Assembly: GCA_964543545.1 (NCBI GenBank)
Contig: CAZIYT010000001.1
Span: forward strand, 1,116,001-1,180,000
DNA length: 64,000 nt
Source: UBA4416 sp964543545
GTDB taxonomy: Bacteria; Bacteroidota; Bacteroidia; B-17B0; Aurantibacillaceae
Direction of reading: 5' to 3'
Shown here piece after piece: positions 17,292 to 25,284 of this stretch. Position numbers and translations under genes: made by a program. A model generated the notes under the pieces. That model was given only the letters and a program-made list of their open reading frames with translations, was not told where the DNA came from and made no database searches. Within the stretch, counting starts at the first letter, position 1. The number at the start of each line of letters is the position of its first letter.

Positions 17292-17722
17292 TAAAATGGA
17301 TCTTTCTGTTTGTCTTATGCCTGTTGGCCTCAGGGCCTTTGGCTGCAGAAGAGCAAAGGGCGAGGATCTATTACCTGGACGAGCAGGGCGACACGCTTTC
17401 CTCCCAGGAAGTTATTCTGAATAGCGAAGAGCTTTCTTCGGACAAGGGACCTAACCCGGTGATGAAGCTCTTCCGGAAAAAGCAGCGGCTCAACAAGCGC
17501 ATTACCGCAGCAGTGCTGGCATTTCCCTTTCCCTTTGGCATTGTAGGCCTTCACCGTATTTACCTCGGCACGAAACCCTATGTGCCGGTGGCTTATGTGG
17601 CAAGCCTGGGCGGTGTTTTCGGTATTCTGCCCTTTATCGATTTTTGCGCTATCGTCTTCGACCGTAAGAATTTCGAGCATTATAAAGACAACGGGCAGGT
17701 TTTTATGTGGCTCAATCATTAA
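17288..17722 (+). CDS. TM2 domain-containing protein
   Basis: 144 aa. Signal peptide-like N-terminus (about 1-20), then a short linker, then a basic stretch and the TM2 domain: FPFGIVGLHRIYLGTK, followed by a second hydrophobic segment and a DxCAIVFDRKNF tail. TM2 proteins are small two-helix membrane proteins of unknown function. It is the last gene of the SCO operon, overlapping the preceding stop. Confidence 0.85.
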   Translation: MIKWIFLFVLCLLASGPLAAEEQRARIYYLDEQGDTLSSQEVILNSEELSSDKGPNPVMKLFRKKQRLNKRITAAVLAFPFPFGIVGLHRIYLGTKPYVPVAYVASLGGVFGILPFIDFCAIVFDRKNFEHYKDNGQVFMWLNH

Positions 17723-17760
17723 AATTTAACGGTTTTTATACTTTTTGATTCGACAAATGT

Positions 17761-17768
17761 TAATTTTG
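17761..17768 (+). promoter_or_regulatory. possible -7 element
   Basis: TAATTTTG matches TAnnTTTG, 46 bases before the ATG of the 274-aa exported protein. The upstream TTG is closer than the usual 19 bases. Confidence 0.35.
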
Positions 17769-17813
17769 GAGTCTGCTTTGTAAAAAACAACCTAAATCAA
17801 AAAACTTAGTATT

Positions 17814-18638
17814 ATGAAAAAAACAGTTTTACAAATTGCGCTTGCGCTGCTTACCCTGAGTACTGCTACTGCACAGAAAGAAGTAAAGTATGAGAAATTA
17901 TTTTACAAAGATGTGACCAAAGAAACCAACGAAGTGAAGATCACGGTAGACAATGCCGTTTCTACTGCGGGGGAAACCAAATTCAAACTGAAAATTACCA
18001 ACCTGACGGGCGATTATATCGTGTTCAAGCCTGAAGAAAGTAAATTTATAGTGAACGGAAAAGAGACGATGCCAAAAGAAAAATGGCTCATCATCAAACC
18101 GAACGAGTCTGATTTCAGGGTAATCAACCTGAAAGGCGCCGGCTACAACGAAGTAAAAAGCTACTCTTTTGTTGTAGGTGGCTTATATATCGCCTCTACC
18201 AAAGGAACGGCTGTAGAAGCACCGAACTTTGATCTGCCGGCTTCTAAAAACGATTTTGAAGCAGGAAGCTTTAAAACCACGATGTCTAATATTTACAAGG
18301 AATCGGACAGGACCGAAGTGAAGTTCAAATCGGCTTACAATGGGCAAAAGATCGGCTTTATCCAGCCTGCAAAAGTAGCGGTGAAAATGCCTGACGGAAA
18401 AGAATATGCCAATGCCAAATCGAAAGCTGACATCATCCTGCTTACCAAAGGCCAGGACGACAGCTTTACCCTGAAATGGGAACGCATGGAAGGCGGAAAA
18501 AACATGGATATGCAGAAGGTGCCAATGACCATTATCTGGCACGATGCTTACTCTGAGTCGGAGCTGAAAAGCCTGAACGCAGAGAAGATCGACATGGAAT
18601 TCGACCAGGCCAATACAGAACTCAAGAATAAGAAGTAA
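17814..18638 (+). CDS. exported hypothetical protein
   Basis: 274 aa with a signal peptide (about 1-20, ending TATAQ). The mature part is beta-rich with an NAVSTAGETKFKLKITNLTGDYIVFK stretch that reads like an Ig/FN3-like strand pattern, and a Lys-rich, Cys-free composition. I do not recognise a family. It has its own likely promoter and a very strong terminator, so it is a single-gene unit. A periplasmic or outer-surface location is likely. Confidence 0.7.
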   Translation: MKKTVLQIALALLTLSTATAQKEVKYEKLFYKDVTKETNEVKITVDNAVSTAGETKFKLKITNLTGDYIVFKPEESKFIVNGKETMPKEKWLIIKPNESDFRVINLKGAGYNEVKSYSFVVGGLYIASTKGTAVEAPNFDLPASKNDFEAGSFKTTMSNIYKESDRTEVKFKSAYNGQKIGFIQPAKVAVKMPDGKEYANAKSKADIILLTKGQDDSFTLKWERMEGGKNMDMQKVPMTIIWHDAYSESELKSLNAEKIDMEFDQANTELKNKK

Positions 18639-18653
18639 GACTTCTTTTAAATT

Positions 18654-18727
18654 AAAAAAGCTATCTCAAATTTTCTGGTCATGCTGAACTTGTTTCAGCA
18701 TCTCACAAAATTTGAGATAGCTTTTTT
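18654..18727. terminator. 21-bp terminator stem with a palindromic repeat in its loop
   Basis: Perfect arms 18654-18674 and 18707-18727 (AAAAAAGCTATCTC... and ...GAGATAGCTTTTTT). The 32-nt loop carries a complete ATGCTGAA-CTTGT-TTCAGCAT palindrome (18681-18701), so the repeat sits inside the hairpin. Another repeat, GTCACTGCGCTCGCAATGAC (18735-18754), follows. The structure serves both the plus-strand gene and the convergent rluD-type gene. Confidence 0.9.
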
Positions 18728-18772
18728 GTTTTCCGTCACTGCGCTCGCAATGACGATCAGATGGGAGTTATC

Positions 18773-19840
18773 CTATTCCTCAAAGGGCCTGGCCGTGGTA
18801 AACACCCGCCATTTTTCAATGAGCTTTTGCATATCGTCGGGCAGCTCGCTGTCGAAGAAGATGGGTTCTTTGGTGATCGGGTGGGTGATACCCAGGGTTT
18901 TGGCATGAAGTGCCTGGCGTGGTAAGATCTCAAAGCAATTCTCGATGAACTGCTTGTACTTATTGCCCGGCAAGCCTTTCAGAATGCGGTCGCCGCCATA
19001 TTCATTATCGTTGAACAGGGGATGGCCGATGTGCTTCATGTGCACGCGGATCTGGTGGGTGCGGCCGGTTTCCAGCTTGCATTCCACCACGGTAATGTAG
19101 CCGAAGCGTTCCAATACCTTGTAATGCGTAATGGCATGCTTGCCGTGCTCGCCATCCGGAAAACAGGCCATCACCTTGCGGTTCTTGAGGTCGCGCCCTA
19201 CATGGCAATTTACGGTGCCGCTGTCTTCCTTGACATCGCCCCACACAATGGCAATGTATTTCCGGTCGAGATTGCGGTCGAAAAAATCTTTGGCAAGCCG
19301 GCTCATGGCCAGCTCGGTTTTGGCAATGATGATGATGCCGGAGGTATTCTTATCGATGCGGTGTACCAGGCCCGGGCGGTCGATGGTGAGGCCGTCGGCC
19401 AGCTTCTGTTTGGAAGAAGGCAGGTTCTGAAAGCGCCAGGCCAGGGCATTCACAAGGGTTCCGGTGTAATGCCCATAGGCAGGGTGAACCACCATGCCCG
19501 GTTCTTTATTTACCACGCAGAGGTAATCGTCCTCATACACCACGTTAATGGGAATGTCTTCTGCCACCAGTTCAATATCGCGGGGCGGAGAGCTCATCAG
19601 TACGGAGATCTCATCAAAAGGCTTGATGCGGTAATTGGATTTTACGGGCTTCCCGTTCACCAGCACGCAATCGGCTTCGCAACCCTGCTGGATCTTGGTG
19701 CGCGTGGCATTGGGAAGGCGTGTCATCAGGAATTTATCGATGCGCAGCATCACCTGGCCCTTCTCCACCTTAATATGGTGGTGTTCGTAAAGCTCCTTTT
19801 CATCTTCGCCGGATTCAACCTCTTCTATGTCGTTATTCAT
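18773..19840 (-). CDS. RluA/RluD family 23S rRNA pseudouridine synthase
   Basis: 355 aa. An S4 RNA-binding domain (about 32-85, RIDKFLMTRLPNATRTKIQQ) is followed by the pseudouridine synthase domain with the catalytic motif HRIDKNTSG, Asp163, and the GRTHQIRVH motif. It isomerises uridines in 23S rRNA; RluD-type (1911/1915/1917) is the most common assignment but the site cannot be proven here. It begins 2 bases after the stop of the upstream T9SS gene, so it is the last gene of the PASTA operon. Confidence 0.92.
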   Translation of the reverse strand: MNNDIEEVESGEDEKELYEHHHIKVEKGQVMLRIDKFLMTRLPNATRTKIQQGCEADCVLVNGKPVKSNYRIKPFDEISVLMSSPPRDIELVAEDIPINVVYEDDYLCVVNKEPGMVVHPAYGHYTGTLVNALAWRFQNLPSSKQKLADGLTIDRPGLVHRIDKNTSGIIIIAKTELAMSRLAKDFFDRNLDRKYIAIVWGDVKEDSGTVNCHVGRDLKNRKVMACFPDGEHGKHAITHYKVLERFGYITVVECKLETGRTHQIRVHMKHIGHPLFNDNEYGGDRILKGLPGNKYKQFIENCFEILPRQALHAKTLGITHPITKEPIFFDSELPDDMQKLIEKWRVFTTARPFEE

Positions 19841-19842
19841 AA

Positions 19843-21747
19843 TTATCGCGATATGACCAGTTTTTTAGGGGTAGCACTTAGTTGGCTACCGTTAATGAGT
19901 ACAAAATAAATACCGTTTGCTAAGGTACTGATATCAATGGTTTCCTGTGAGCTATAAGTAGCGGAATATACAGTTTGCCCCAGAGAGGATAAAATCGTCA
20001 CCCTGGCATTTTCTATCCGTGCGCCCTGGAGTTCGATGCTAATGCTGTTTTGTGCAGGGTTGGGGAAAACAGTGACATTGGTAGTTTTCTCCTCATCGGC
20101 TTTTACACCAACCGGCATGAGCTCCTCGAGGCAGCCCAGGATGGGATTGATCATCAGGGAACCTTTTACAGTGGACTGTTCCCAGCCGTTTCCAACATCA
20201 AAAAATAAGGCATTGGAATGATCATTGTTTTTGTCAAAGCCGATATTCAGGGGGCGATTGGTCTTTTGTTTGATCCCAAAATAATAGGTTCCCGGGTTCA
20301 GCAGGATGCAGTTAGAAAGGTAAAATACAGGCATTAAATTATAGTTTCCCTGCAAATATACCGGATGGTGCTCAAAGTTTGTGCTATCGCTGTATACAAG
20401 GCTTCCGGGGCCATTCGGGCCGCTCTTCCAAACCATGATGTTAAAGGTTGAATTGAGAATATTCTGGCCGTCTTCCGTCGGATCAAAATAAATGCGCAGG
20501 GCCCTTAACGTGTCCGGAACGTTAAGGGTGTAACGCAGGGCACATTTGGCGCCATAAACGTTGAGGTAATAGGCCCATTCGGCGGTGCCGTCGTCATAAG
20601 CATAGTAATCGCTGAAGCGCTGGGTTTGCCACATCGTATCGTTTTGTCTTTGGGAATCAGGAACCGTAGAAATGACATGCTTCACTGTATAGATGCTCAT
20701 GCCCGTCATGGGAGCAGGAAAAGCAGAAACAGGCGGGCGGGCATGGGCATACGCATTGTGTAAGCCATTGGTGCTGTAGGGCATCATGTTGGCATGTCCC
20801 CCGTTATAGCTGCCGGCAGGCATGTTGTTTATGTCGAACACGGTATAGTTATAACTGGTATTTTTGGTGAACGTAAAATTATTGCGCATATAATTCCCGA
20901 TAGCAGGGGCCATTTCAGAAGGATTATATTGCCTGTAGGGCATGGCGGCATAATTTTTCAGGAAGCTGGTGCTCATGTACTGGAAAGTAATATCCTCCAT
21001 GATACTGTCGGAAGAGGACCTGTTCCGGTCTATGTAAATGTGGTCGATGTGCCAGTGGTCGAGGCTTCCGCTCAGCGTGGCCTTGTTCCTGAATCTGAAT
21101 TGGAATAAGCTGTCAAAATAAGCCGTATCCTTAATGGGCAGCATCACCAGGTGAAACAAGCTGTCACTGCCCAAAGGAGTGTGTCCTTTACGGGCCCAGA
21201 CCCTTTGCCATTTCTTCTGATTGGGCTTGTAAAAATCGAGCATTAAAGAATCTACTGGGCTTGGGGCATAACTACGGCCTCCCGCCTGATAATAAAAGCT
21301 GAAATAGATGCTATCTGAAGGCGTGTATACAAGAGGTCCTTTTTTCTGAAGGTTGATCGGCCTGGACGTCAGCTTATCAGCCGGTCCTGAGCTTGTGGAC
21401 GAGGCATTGATATTGTACGGATATCCCAGCTTATTTAAGCCGTCGAAGGTAGCCACACCAATGCTTGGCGGAGCAAGCGGGAAGCTGTGATTGATGAATA
21501 CGTTGGAGTCGATCCAGTGATTCACAGAGGGATAAGGCGAAATTGGGGAATACCAAAAATCCTCAAAAAACGGAAGGGTATCCAGGGCAGAAACAGTAGC
21601 GCTGCGGCTATAGGACGCAGTTTGAACCGGCAAGGCAATAAGGCTGTTGTTGGCATGCAGGGGCCTTAGCTCCTCCTGTGCTTCCAGGGAAATGCCTGAA
21701 AACAGGAACAAAAGGGTAATAAGGGTCAGTGTATTTTTTTTAATCAT
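19843..21747 (-). CDS. T9SS type A sorting domain-containing protein (paralogue 1)
   Basis: 634 aa. Signal peptide (about 1-23), a long beta-rich body with an FFEDFW-SPISPYPSVNHW region followed by WIDSNVFINHSFP, and a C-terminal sorting domain (about 560-634) starting VTVFPNPAQNSISIE and ending TPKKLVISR. Such proteins cross the outer membrane by the type IX system and are anchored or released at the surface. It aligns along nearly its whole length with the neighbouring gene, so the two are tandem duplicates. No catalytic motif was recognised; role unknown. Confidence 0.88.
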   Translation of the reverse strand: MIKKNTLTLITLLFLFSGISLEAQEELRPLHANNSLIALPVQTASYSRSATVSALDTLPFFEDFWYSPISPYPSVNHWIDSNVFINHSFPLAPPSIGVATFDGLNKLGYPYNINASSTSSGPADKLTSRPINLQKKGPLVYTPSDSIYFSFYYQAGGRSYAPSPVDSLMLDFYKPNQKKWQRVWARKGHTPLGSDSLFHLVMLPIKDTAYFDSLFQFRFRNKATLSGSLDHWHIDHIYIDRNRSSSDSIMEDITFQYMSTSFLKNYAAMPYRQYNPSEMAPAIGNYMRNNFTFTKNTSYNYTVFDINNMPAGSYNGGHANMMPYSTNGLHNAYAHARPPVSAFPAPMTGMSIYTVKHVISTVPDSQRQNDTMWQTQRFSDYYAYDDGTAEWAYYLNVYGAKCALRYTLNVPDTLRALRIYFDPTEDGQNILNSTFNIMVWKSGPNGPGSLVYSDSTNFEHHPVYLQGNYNLMPVFYLSNCILLNPGTYYFGIKQKTNRPLNIGFDKNNDHSNALFFDVGNGWEQSTVKGSLMINPILGCLEELMPVGVKADEEKTTNVTVFPNPAQNSISIELQGARIENARVTILSSLGQTVYSATYSSQETIDISTLANGIYFVLINGSQLSATPKKLVISR

Positions 21748-21837
21748 TATGACGGGAGTCTCTTCTTTAAATATGGAACTGCCGGCCTGCCATGCAATCG
21801 ATACCGGGTTCCGGGTGCCCGGTGTTACCGGCTTTTG

Positions 21838-23748
21838 CTATCGGGCAATGATGAGTTTTTTGGTGATAACAGGCGACGGGCCGTTCATCAGTTGGACAAC
21901 ATACACGCCGTTTGATAAAGCACTCACATCTACAGGCTCCTGAGCCGCATAGGGAGCAGAATATACCGTTTGGCCGATGGAAGAGAGGATGACAACACTT
22001 GCATGTTCCGCAACAGCTCCTTTTACCTCTATGTTTATACTATTCTGCGCCGGGTTAGGAAAAACAAGCAGGCTGTTCTCCAATTCCGTCGGTTTTGCGA
22101 TGTTTGTAGGAAGAGGAGGAAGAAGGCATCCCATGAGCGGGTTGATCATGATAGACCCTTTAATGGCCGATTGTACCCAGCCGCCACCAATGTCATAATA
22201 AAATGCGCCCGAATGGTCTGTGTTTTTATCGAAGCCCACATTCAGAGGGCGGTTGGTTTTCTGCTTGATCCCAAAATAATAGGTTCCCGGGCTTAAGAGC
22301 AGGCACTGAGACAGGGGATAGGTCGGCATCAGGTTGTAACCTCCCTGAATATATTGCGGCTTGCTTTCATTATTGGTGCTATCGCTGTAAATGAGGCTTC
22401 CGGGGCCATTCGTACCATCGTTCCACACCATGATGTTAAAGGTGGAATTGATAATATTCTGGCCGTCGGTTACGGGATCGAAATAAATGCGAAGTGCTCT
22501 CAGGGTATCCGGAGCATTGAGTGTGTAGCGCACGGCATTTTTGGCTCCGTAGGTATTGTTGTAGTAGCCCACTTCCGCGCTTCCGTCGTCGTAGGCATAG
22601 TAATCGCTGAAACGCTGGGTCTGGAAAATGGTATCGTTCTGCCTTTGAAGATCAGGGTTAGAGGAAATAACATGCTTGATCGTGTAAATGCCCATATCGG
22701 TCATAGCCGGAAAAGCGAATGACACCGGCGGATTCCTGTGCTGAGGAGCACTATGGATGCCGCTTGTTGCATAAGGTGGAATGTTGGCACTGCCACCGTT
22801 GTATGAGTAGGTCATGGCACCCAGGATATCATGCACGTAGTAATTATAAAATATGTTTTTGCCCGACGTGAAGTTATTACGGATGTAGTTCCCGGTTGTT
22901 GGTGCCATTTCAGAAGGGATGTATTGCCTGAAAGGCATGGTAGAATAGTTTTTCAGGAAAGATGTGCTCATGTACTGGAAGGCATTATCTTCCATGATCG
23001 AATCCGCTGCAGATCTGTTCTTATCAAGGAAAATATAATCCACATGCCAGTGGTCGAGGCTTCCGCTCAGGGTAGCGCGGTTCCGGAAGCGGAACTGGAA
23101 AAGGCTATCGAAATAAGCCGTATCCAGGATAGGGATCATCACCAGGTGAAACAGGCTGTCGGCTCCGGTAGGGTTATAGCCTTTGCGACCCCATACTTTC
23201 TGCCATTTTTTTTGATTGGGCTTGTAGAAATCCACGCTCAGTGAGTCGTTGGCTTCCGGTGCATCGCCGTTACCTTCGGCCTGGTAGTAAAAGCTCAGGT
23301 AAACACTATCCTTGGGGGCATACACCAAAGATCCCTTTTTCTGCAGATTAATGGGCCTTGAGGTCAGCTTATCGGCCTGGGCCGAGTTGGACACCAGCGC
23401 GCTGAGGTTATAGGGATAGCCCTTTTTGTTGAGGCCGTCGAAGGTTGCCACACCAATGCTGGGCGGTGCAATCGGAAAGGTATGGTTAATGAACACGTTG
23501 GAGTCGATCCAGTGATTCACCGTAGGGTAGGGCGAGGTTGTGGAATAGTAGAAATCCTCGAAAAAAGGGATGGTATCGAGTGGGGCAAGGGTGGTGGTCC
23601 TGGCGGCCAGCGTGTTTTTTTTGGCAGGCGCCGATAGCAGCTGCGCATTGGCATTTAAGGGCATCAGCTGCTCCTGTGCTTTCAGGCAAAAGCCCAGCAA
23701 CAGGGCCAGGGCAGTGAATACAGGTATTTGGAGTCGTTTTTTAATCAT
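21838..23748 (-). CDS. T9SS type A sorting domain-containing protein (paralogue 2)
   Basis: 636 aa with the same layout as its downstream paralogue: signal peptide (about 1-24), a near-identical WIDSNVFINHTFPIAPPSIG block, DGQNIINSTFNIMVW block, and a C-terminal T9SS domain (LLVFPNPAQNSINIE ... TKKLIIAR). It overlaps the PASTA gene stop by one base (TAATG), and 90 bases containing a small CCGGG hairpin separate it from its paralogue. Function unknown. Confidence 0.88.
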   Translation of the reverse strand: MIKKRLQIPVFTALALLLGFCLKAQEQLMPLNANAQLLSAPAKKNTLAARTTTLAPLDTIPFFEDFYYSTTSPYPTVNHWIDSNVFINHTFPIAPPSIGVATFDGLNKKGYPYNLSALVSNSAQADKLTSRPINLQKKGSLVYAPKDSVYLSFYYQAEGNGDAPEANDSLSVDFYKPNQKKWQKVWGRKGYNPTGADSLFHLVMIPILDTAYFDSLFQFRFRNRATLSGSLDHWHVDYIFLDKNRSAADSIMEDNAFQYMSTSFLKNYSTMPFRQYIPSEMAPTTGNYIRNNFTSGKNIFYNYYVHDILGAMTYSYNGGSANIPPYATSGIHSAPQHRNPPVSFAFPAMTDMGIYTIKHVISSNPDLQRQNDTIFQTQRFSDYYAYDDGSAEVGYYNNTYGAKNAVRYTLNAPDTLRALRIYFDPVTDGQNIINSTFNIMVWNDGTNGPGSLIYSDSTNNESKPQYIQGGYNLMPTYPLSQCLLLSPGTYYFGIKQKTNRPLNVGFDKNTDHSGAFYYDIGGGWVQSAIKGSIMINPLMGCLLPPLPTNIAKPTELENSLLVFPNPAQNSINIEVKGAVAEHASVVILSSIGQTVYSAPYAAQEPVDVSALSNGVYVVQLMNGPSPVITKKLIIAR

Positions 23749-24365
23749 TAGTCAATGTCGTCATCAGGATCATTACCGTCGTCAGGCGTATTACTGTCAT
23801 CCGGCAGTGCATATCCTTCTTCTTTGCGGCCAATCACCAGGTCTATCTTACTTCCTTTTTTTATTGGGTCGCCGGGCTTGATCTCCTTGCCTTTGAACAG
23901 TTGCTTCACCACGCATCCCTTGCAGTCGGCGGCTACTTCGGTGAGGGTTCCTTTTTTGAACCCGTAGCTTTCGATCATGAACAGGGCCTGCCTGGTGCTT
24001 CTGTCAACCAGCTTGGGCATGGCAATCTGCGGCGGCTGTGTGCTTGTAACGTACAGATAGATCATTCTATTGTGTTTTACCTGCGATTTTGGCTCCGGAT
24101 CCTGCTTGATGACGATACCCGACGTCTCCTTAGGGTCGTAAATGCTGTCGATGATGAGGTAGCGGACATTCTTGTTCTGAATGAAATTATCGAGCTCTGC
24201 GATCTTTTTTCCTTTAAAATCAGGGACTTCAGCCGTTTCCCCGTGGTGGGTGTATACGTTGAGGAGCTTAAAGAGAATCCATACCACTACCACCAGGCTC
24301 ACCAGGGCGATCAGAAAATGCTTTAAAAACTGCTTGGATTTAAGAAATGCCAGGAAATCTTTCAT
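23748..24365 (-). CDS. PASTA domain-containing membrane protein
   Basis: 205 aa. N-terminal cytoplasmic stub, one membrane helix (about 17-37), then two PASTA domains (about 45-110 and 115-182: VPDFKGKKIAELDNFIQ and MPKLVDRSTRQALFMIESYGF), and an acidic Asp/Pro-rich C-terminal tail. PASTA domains bind peptidoglycan or muropeptides. No kinase domain is present. It is the first gene of the operon that ends with the pseudouridine synthase; a PASTA gene beside an rluD-type gene is a common Bacteroidota arrangement. Confidence 0.88.
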   Translation of the reverse strand: MKDFLAFLKSKQFLKHFLIALVSLVVVVWILFKLLNVYTHHGETAEVPDFKGKKIAELDNFIQNKNVRYLIIDSIYDPKETSGIVIKQDPEPKSQVKHNRMIYLYVTSTQPPQIAMPKLVDRSTRQALFMIESYGFKKGTLTEVAADCKGCVVKQLFKGKEIKPGDPIKKGSKIDLVIGRKEEGYALPDDSNTPDDGNDPDDDID

Positions 24366-24561
24366 AGAAATATAAGTGTGCTAATATAGCTATTATTTGA
24401 GAAATCGTATTATATTTGAAGCCTTTGTCAGAAGGCGATCCGGCAAATTTTGTTAAAGCGGACAGCGGCCTGAAAAAAAGGACTGTTGGCATGCCGGAAA
24501 GAGGAGCGTATAGGTATTAAAACAGAAATGCAGAAAAAAAACGAAAAAAGTTTTATTTTTT

Positions 24562-24592
24562 TTTGCAACAAAGAAAATTGTTACTAAATTTG
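24562..24592 (+). promoter_or_regulatory. consensus Bacteroidota promoter of the tRNA-tuf operon
   Basis: TTTG (24562-24565), 19-base spacer, TAAATTTG (24585-24592): this fits the TTTG-N19-TAnnTTTG consensus exactly, the best promoter in the window. It stands 46 bases before tRNA-Thr(TGT). The 272-bp gap before it (from 24366) holds no other recognised gene. Confidence 0.88.
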
Positions 24593-24612
24593 CAACCCCA
24601 ATTAAACGGGAC

Positions 24613-24624
24613 GTTCTTTAAAAT
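24613..24624 (+). promoter_or_regulatory. boxA-like motif, copy 1
   Basis: GTTCTTTAAAAT between the promoter and tRNA-Thr resembles boxA (TGCTCTTTAAAA), a NusB/NusE antitermination site. An identical 12-mer lies at 25048-25059 before the second tRNA-Thr. Confidence 0.5.
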
Positions 24625-24637
24625 TAGAAAAAATAAA

Positions 24638-24710
24638 GCCGAAGTAGCTCAGCTGGTAGAGCCACTGATTTGTAATCAGTAGGTCGGGGGTTCGAGTCCC
24701 TTCTTCGGCT
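24638..24710 (+). tRNA. tRNA-Thr (anticodon TGT)
   Basis: 73 nt. Acceptor GCCGAAG/CTTCGGC, T discriminator, anticodon loop TTTGTAA giving TGT, T-loop GGTTCGAGTCC. CCA is not encoded. First of four tRNAs ahead of tuf; a T9-rich tract separates it from tRNA-Tyr. Confidence 0.97.
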
Positions 24711-24721
24711 CTTTTTTTTTT

Positions 24722-24802
24722 GGGGATATACCAGAGTGGCCAAATGGGACAGACTGTAAATCTGTTGTTTCGACTTCGGAGGTTCGAATCCTCCTGTCCC
24801 CA
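24722..24802 (+). tRNA. tRNA-Tyr (anticodon GTA)
   Basis: 81 nt with a long variable arm, as expected for a class II tRNA. Acceptor GGGGATA pairs with TGTCCCC, anticodon loop CTGTAAA gives GTA, and the T-loop is GGTTCGAATCC. Confidence 0.96.
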
Positions 24803-24838
24803 CAGAAGTAACGATGGTTGACATTGTTAAGAAACCAA

Positions 24839-24911
24839 GCGAAAGTAGCTCAATTGGTAGAGCTCCAGCCTTCCAAGCTGGAGGTTGCGGGTTCGAGACC
24901 CGTCTTTCGCT
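24839..24911 (+). tRNA. tRNA-Gly (anticodon TCC)
   Basis: 73 nt. Acceptor GCGAAAG/CTTTCGC, anticodon loop CTTCCAA giving TCC. Discriminator T is followed by CCA (24912-24914), so the 3' CCA is genomically encoded, unlike the neighbouring tRNAs. Confidence 0.96.
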
Positions 24912-25005
24912 CCAGAGTATTGAGGAGAAAGTGAAGTTGATGAATAACCGTGTAATGCGGACAAAAGTTTGTAGAGGCCTGCCTGGCGGCCTTAGCCCTT
25001 TTGAC

Positions 25006-25029
25006 AGTCCCCCAGAATGAGGGACTTTT
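25006..25029 (+). terminator. small hairpin with T tract between tRNA genes
   Basis: AGTCCC (25006-25011) and GGGACT (25021-25026) followed by TTTTC. It could end or attenuate transcripts of the first three tRNAs, in the 240-bp gap before the second boxA-like motif and tRNA-Thr. Confidence 0.45.
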
Positions 25030-25047
25030 CGTATATACAAGCACAAA

Positions 25048-25059
25048 GTTCTTTAAAAT
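25048..25059 (+). promoter_or_regulatory. boxA-like motif, copy 2
   Basis: GTTCTTTAAAAT, identical to the 24613 copy, about 90 bases before tRNA-Thr(GGT). It suggests antitermination protects this transcript leading into tuf. Confidence 0.5.
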
Positions 25060-25151
25060 AAAGCAAGCCGGTATAAATAGCTGTAAGCCAATCAGAAAGA
25101 GGCGATTGCAGGTAGCCGGTAAAGAACAGCAGCAGGACGAACAGATTATAA

Positions 25152-25223
<72 letters not shown>

Positions 25224-25284
25224 CAGGTAAAGATTTAAAGTAAAAACAGAAAATAAATAATAACAATCAACTAAAAAAATAACA

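Noticed and set aside
19022..19909. 295-codon plus-strand frame over the pseudouridine synthase
   Set aside because: Antisense shadow of a strongly recognisable enzyme.
24366..24561. Search for a riboswitch or small RNA upstream of the tRNA cluster
   Set aside because: No recognisable conserved structure; only A/T-rich sequence before the promoter.
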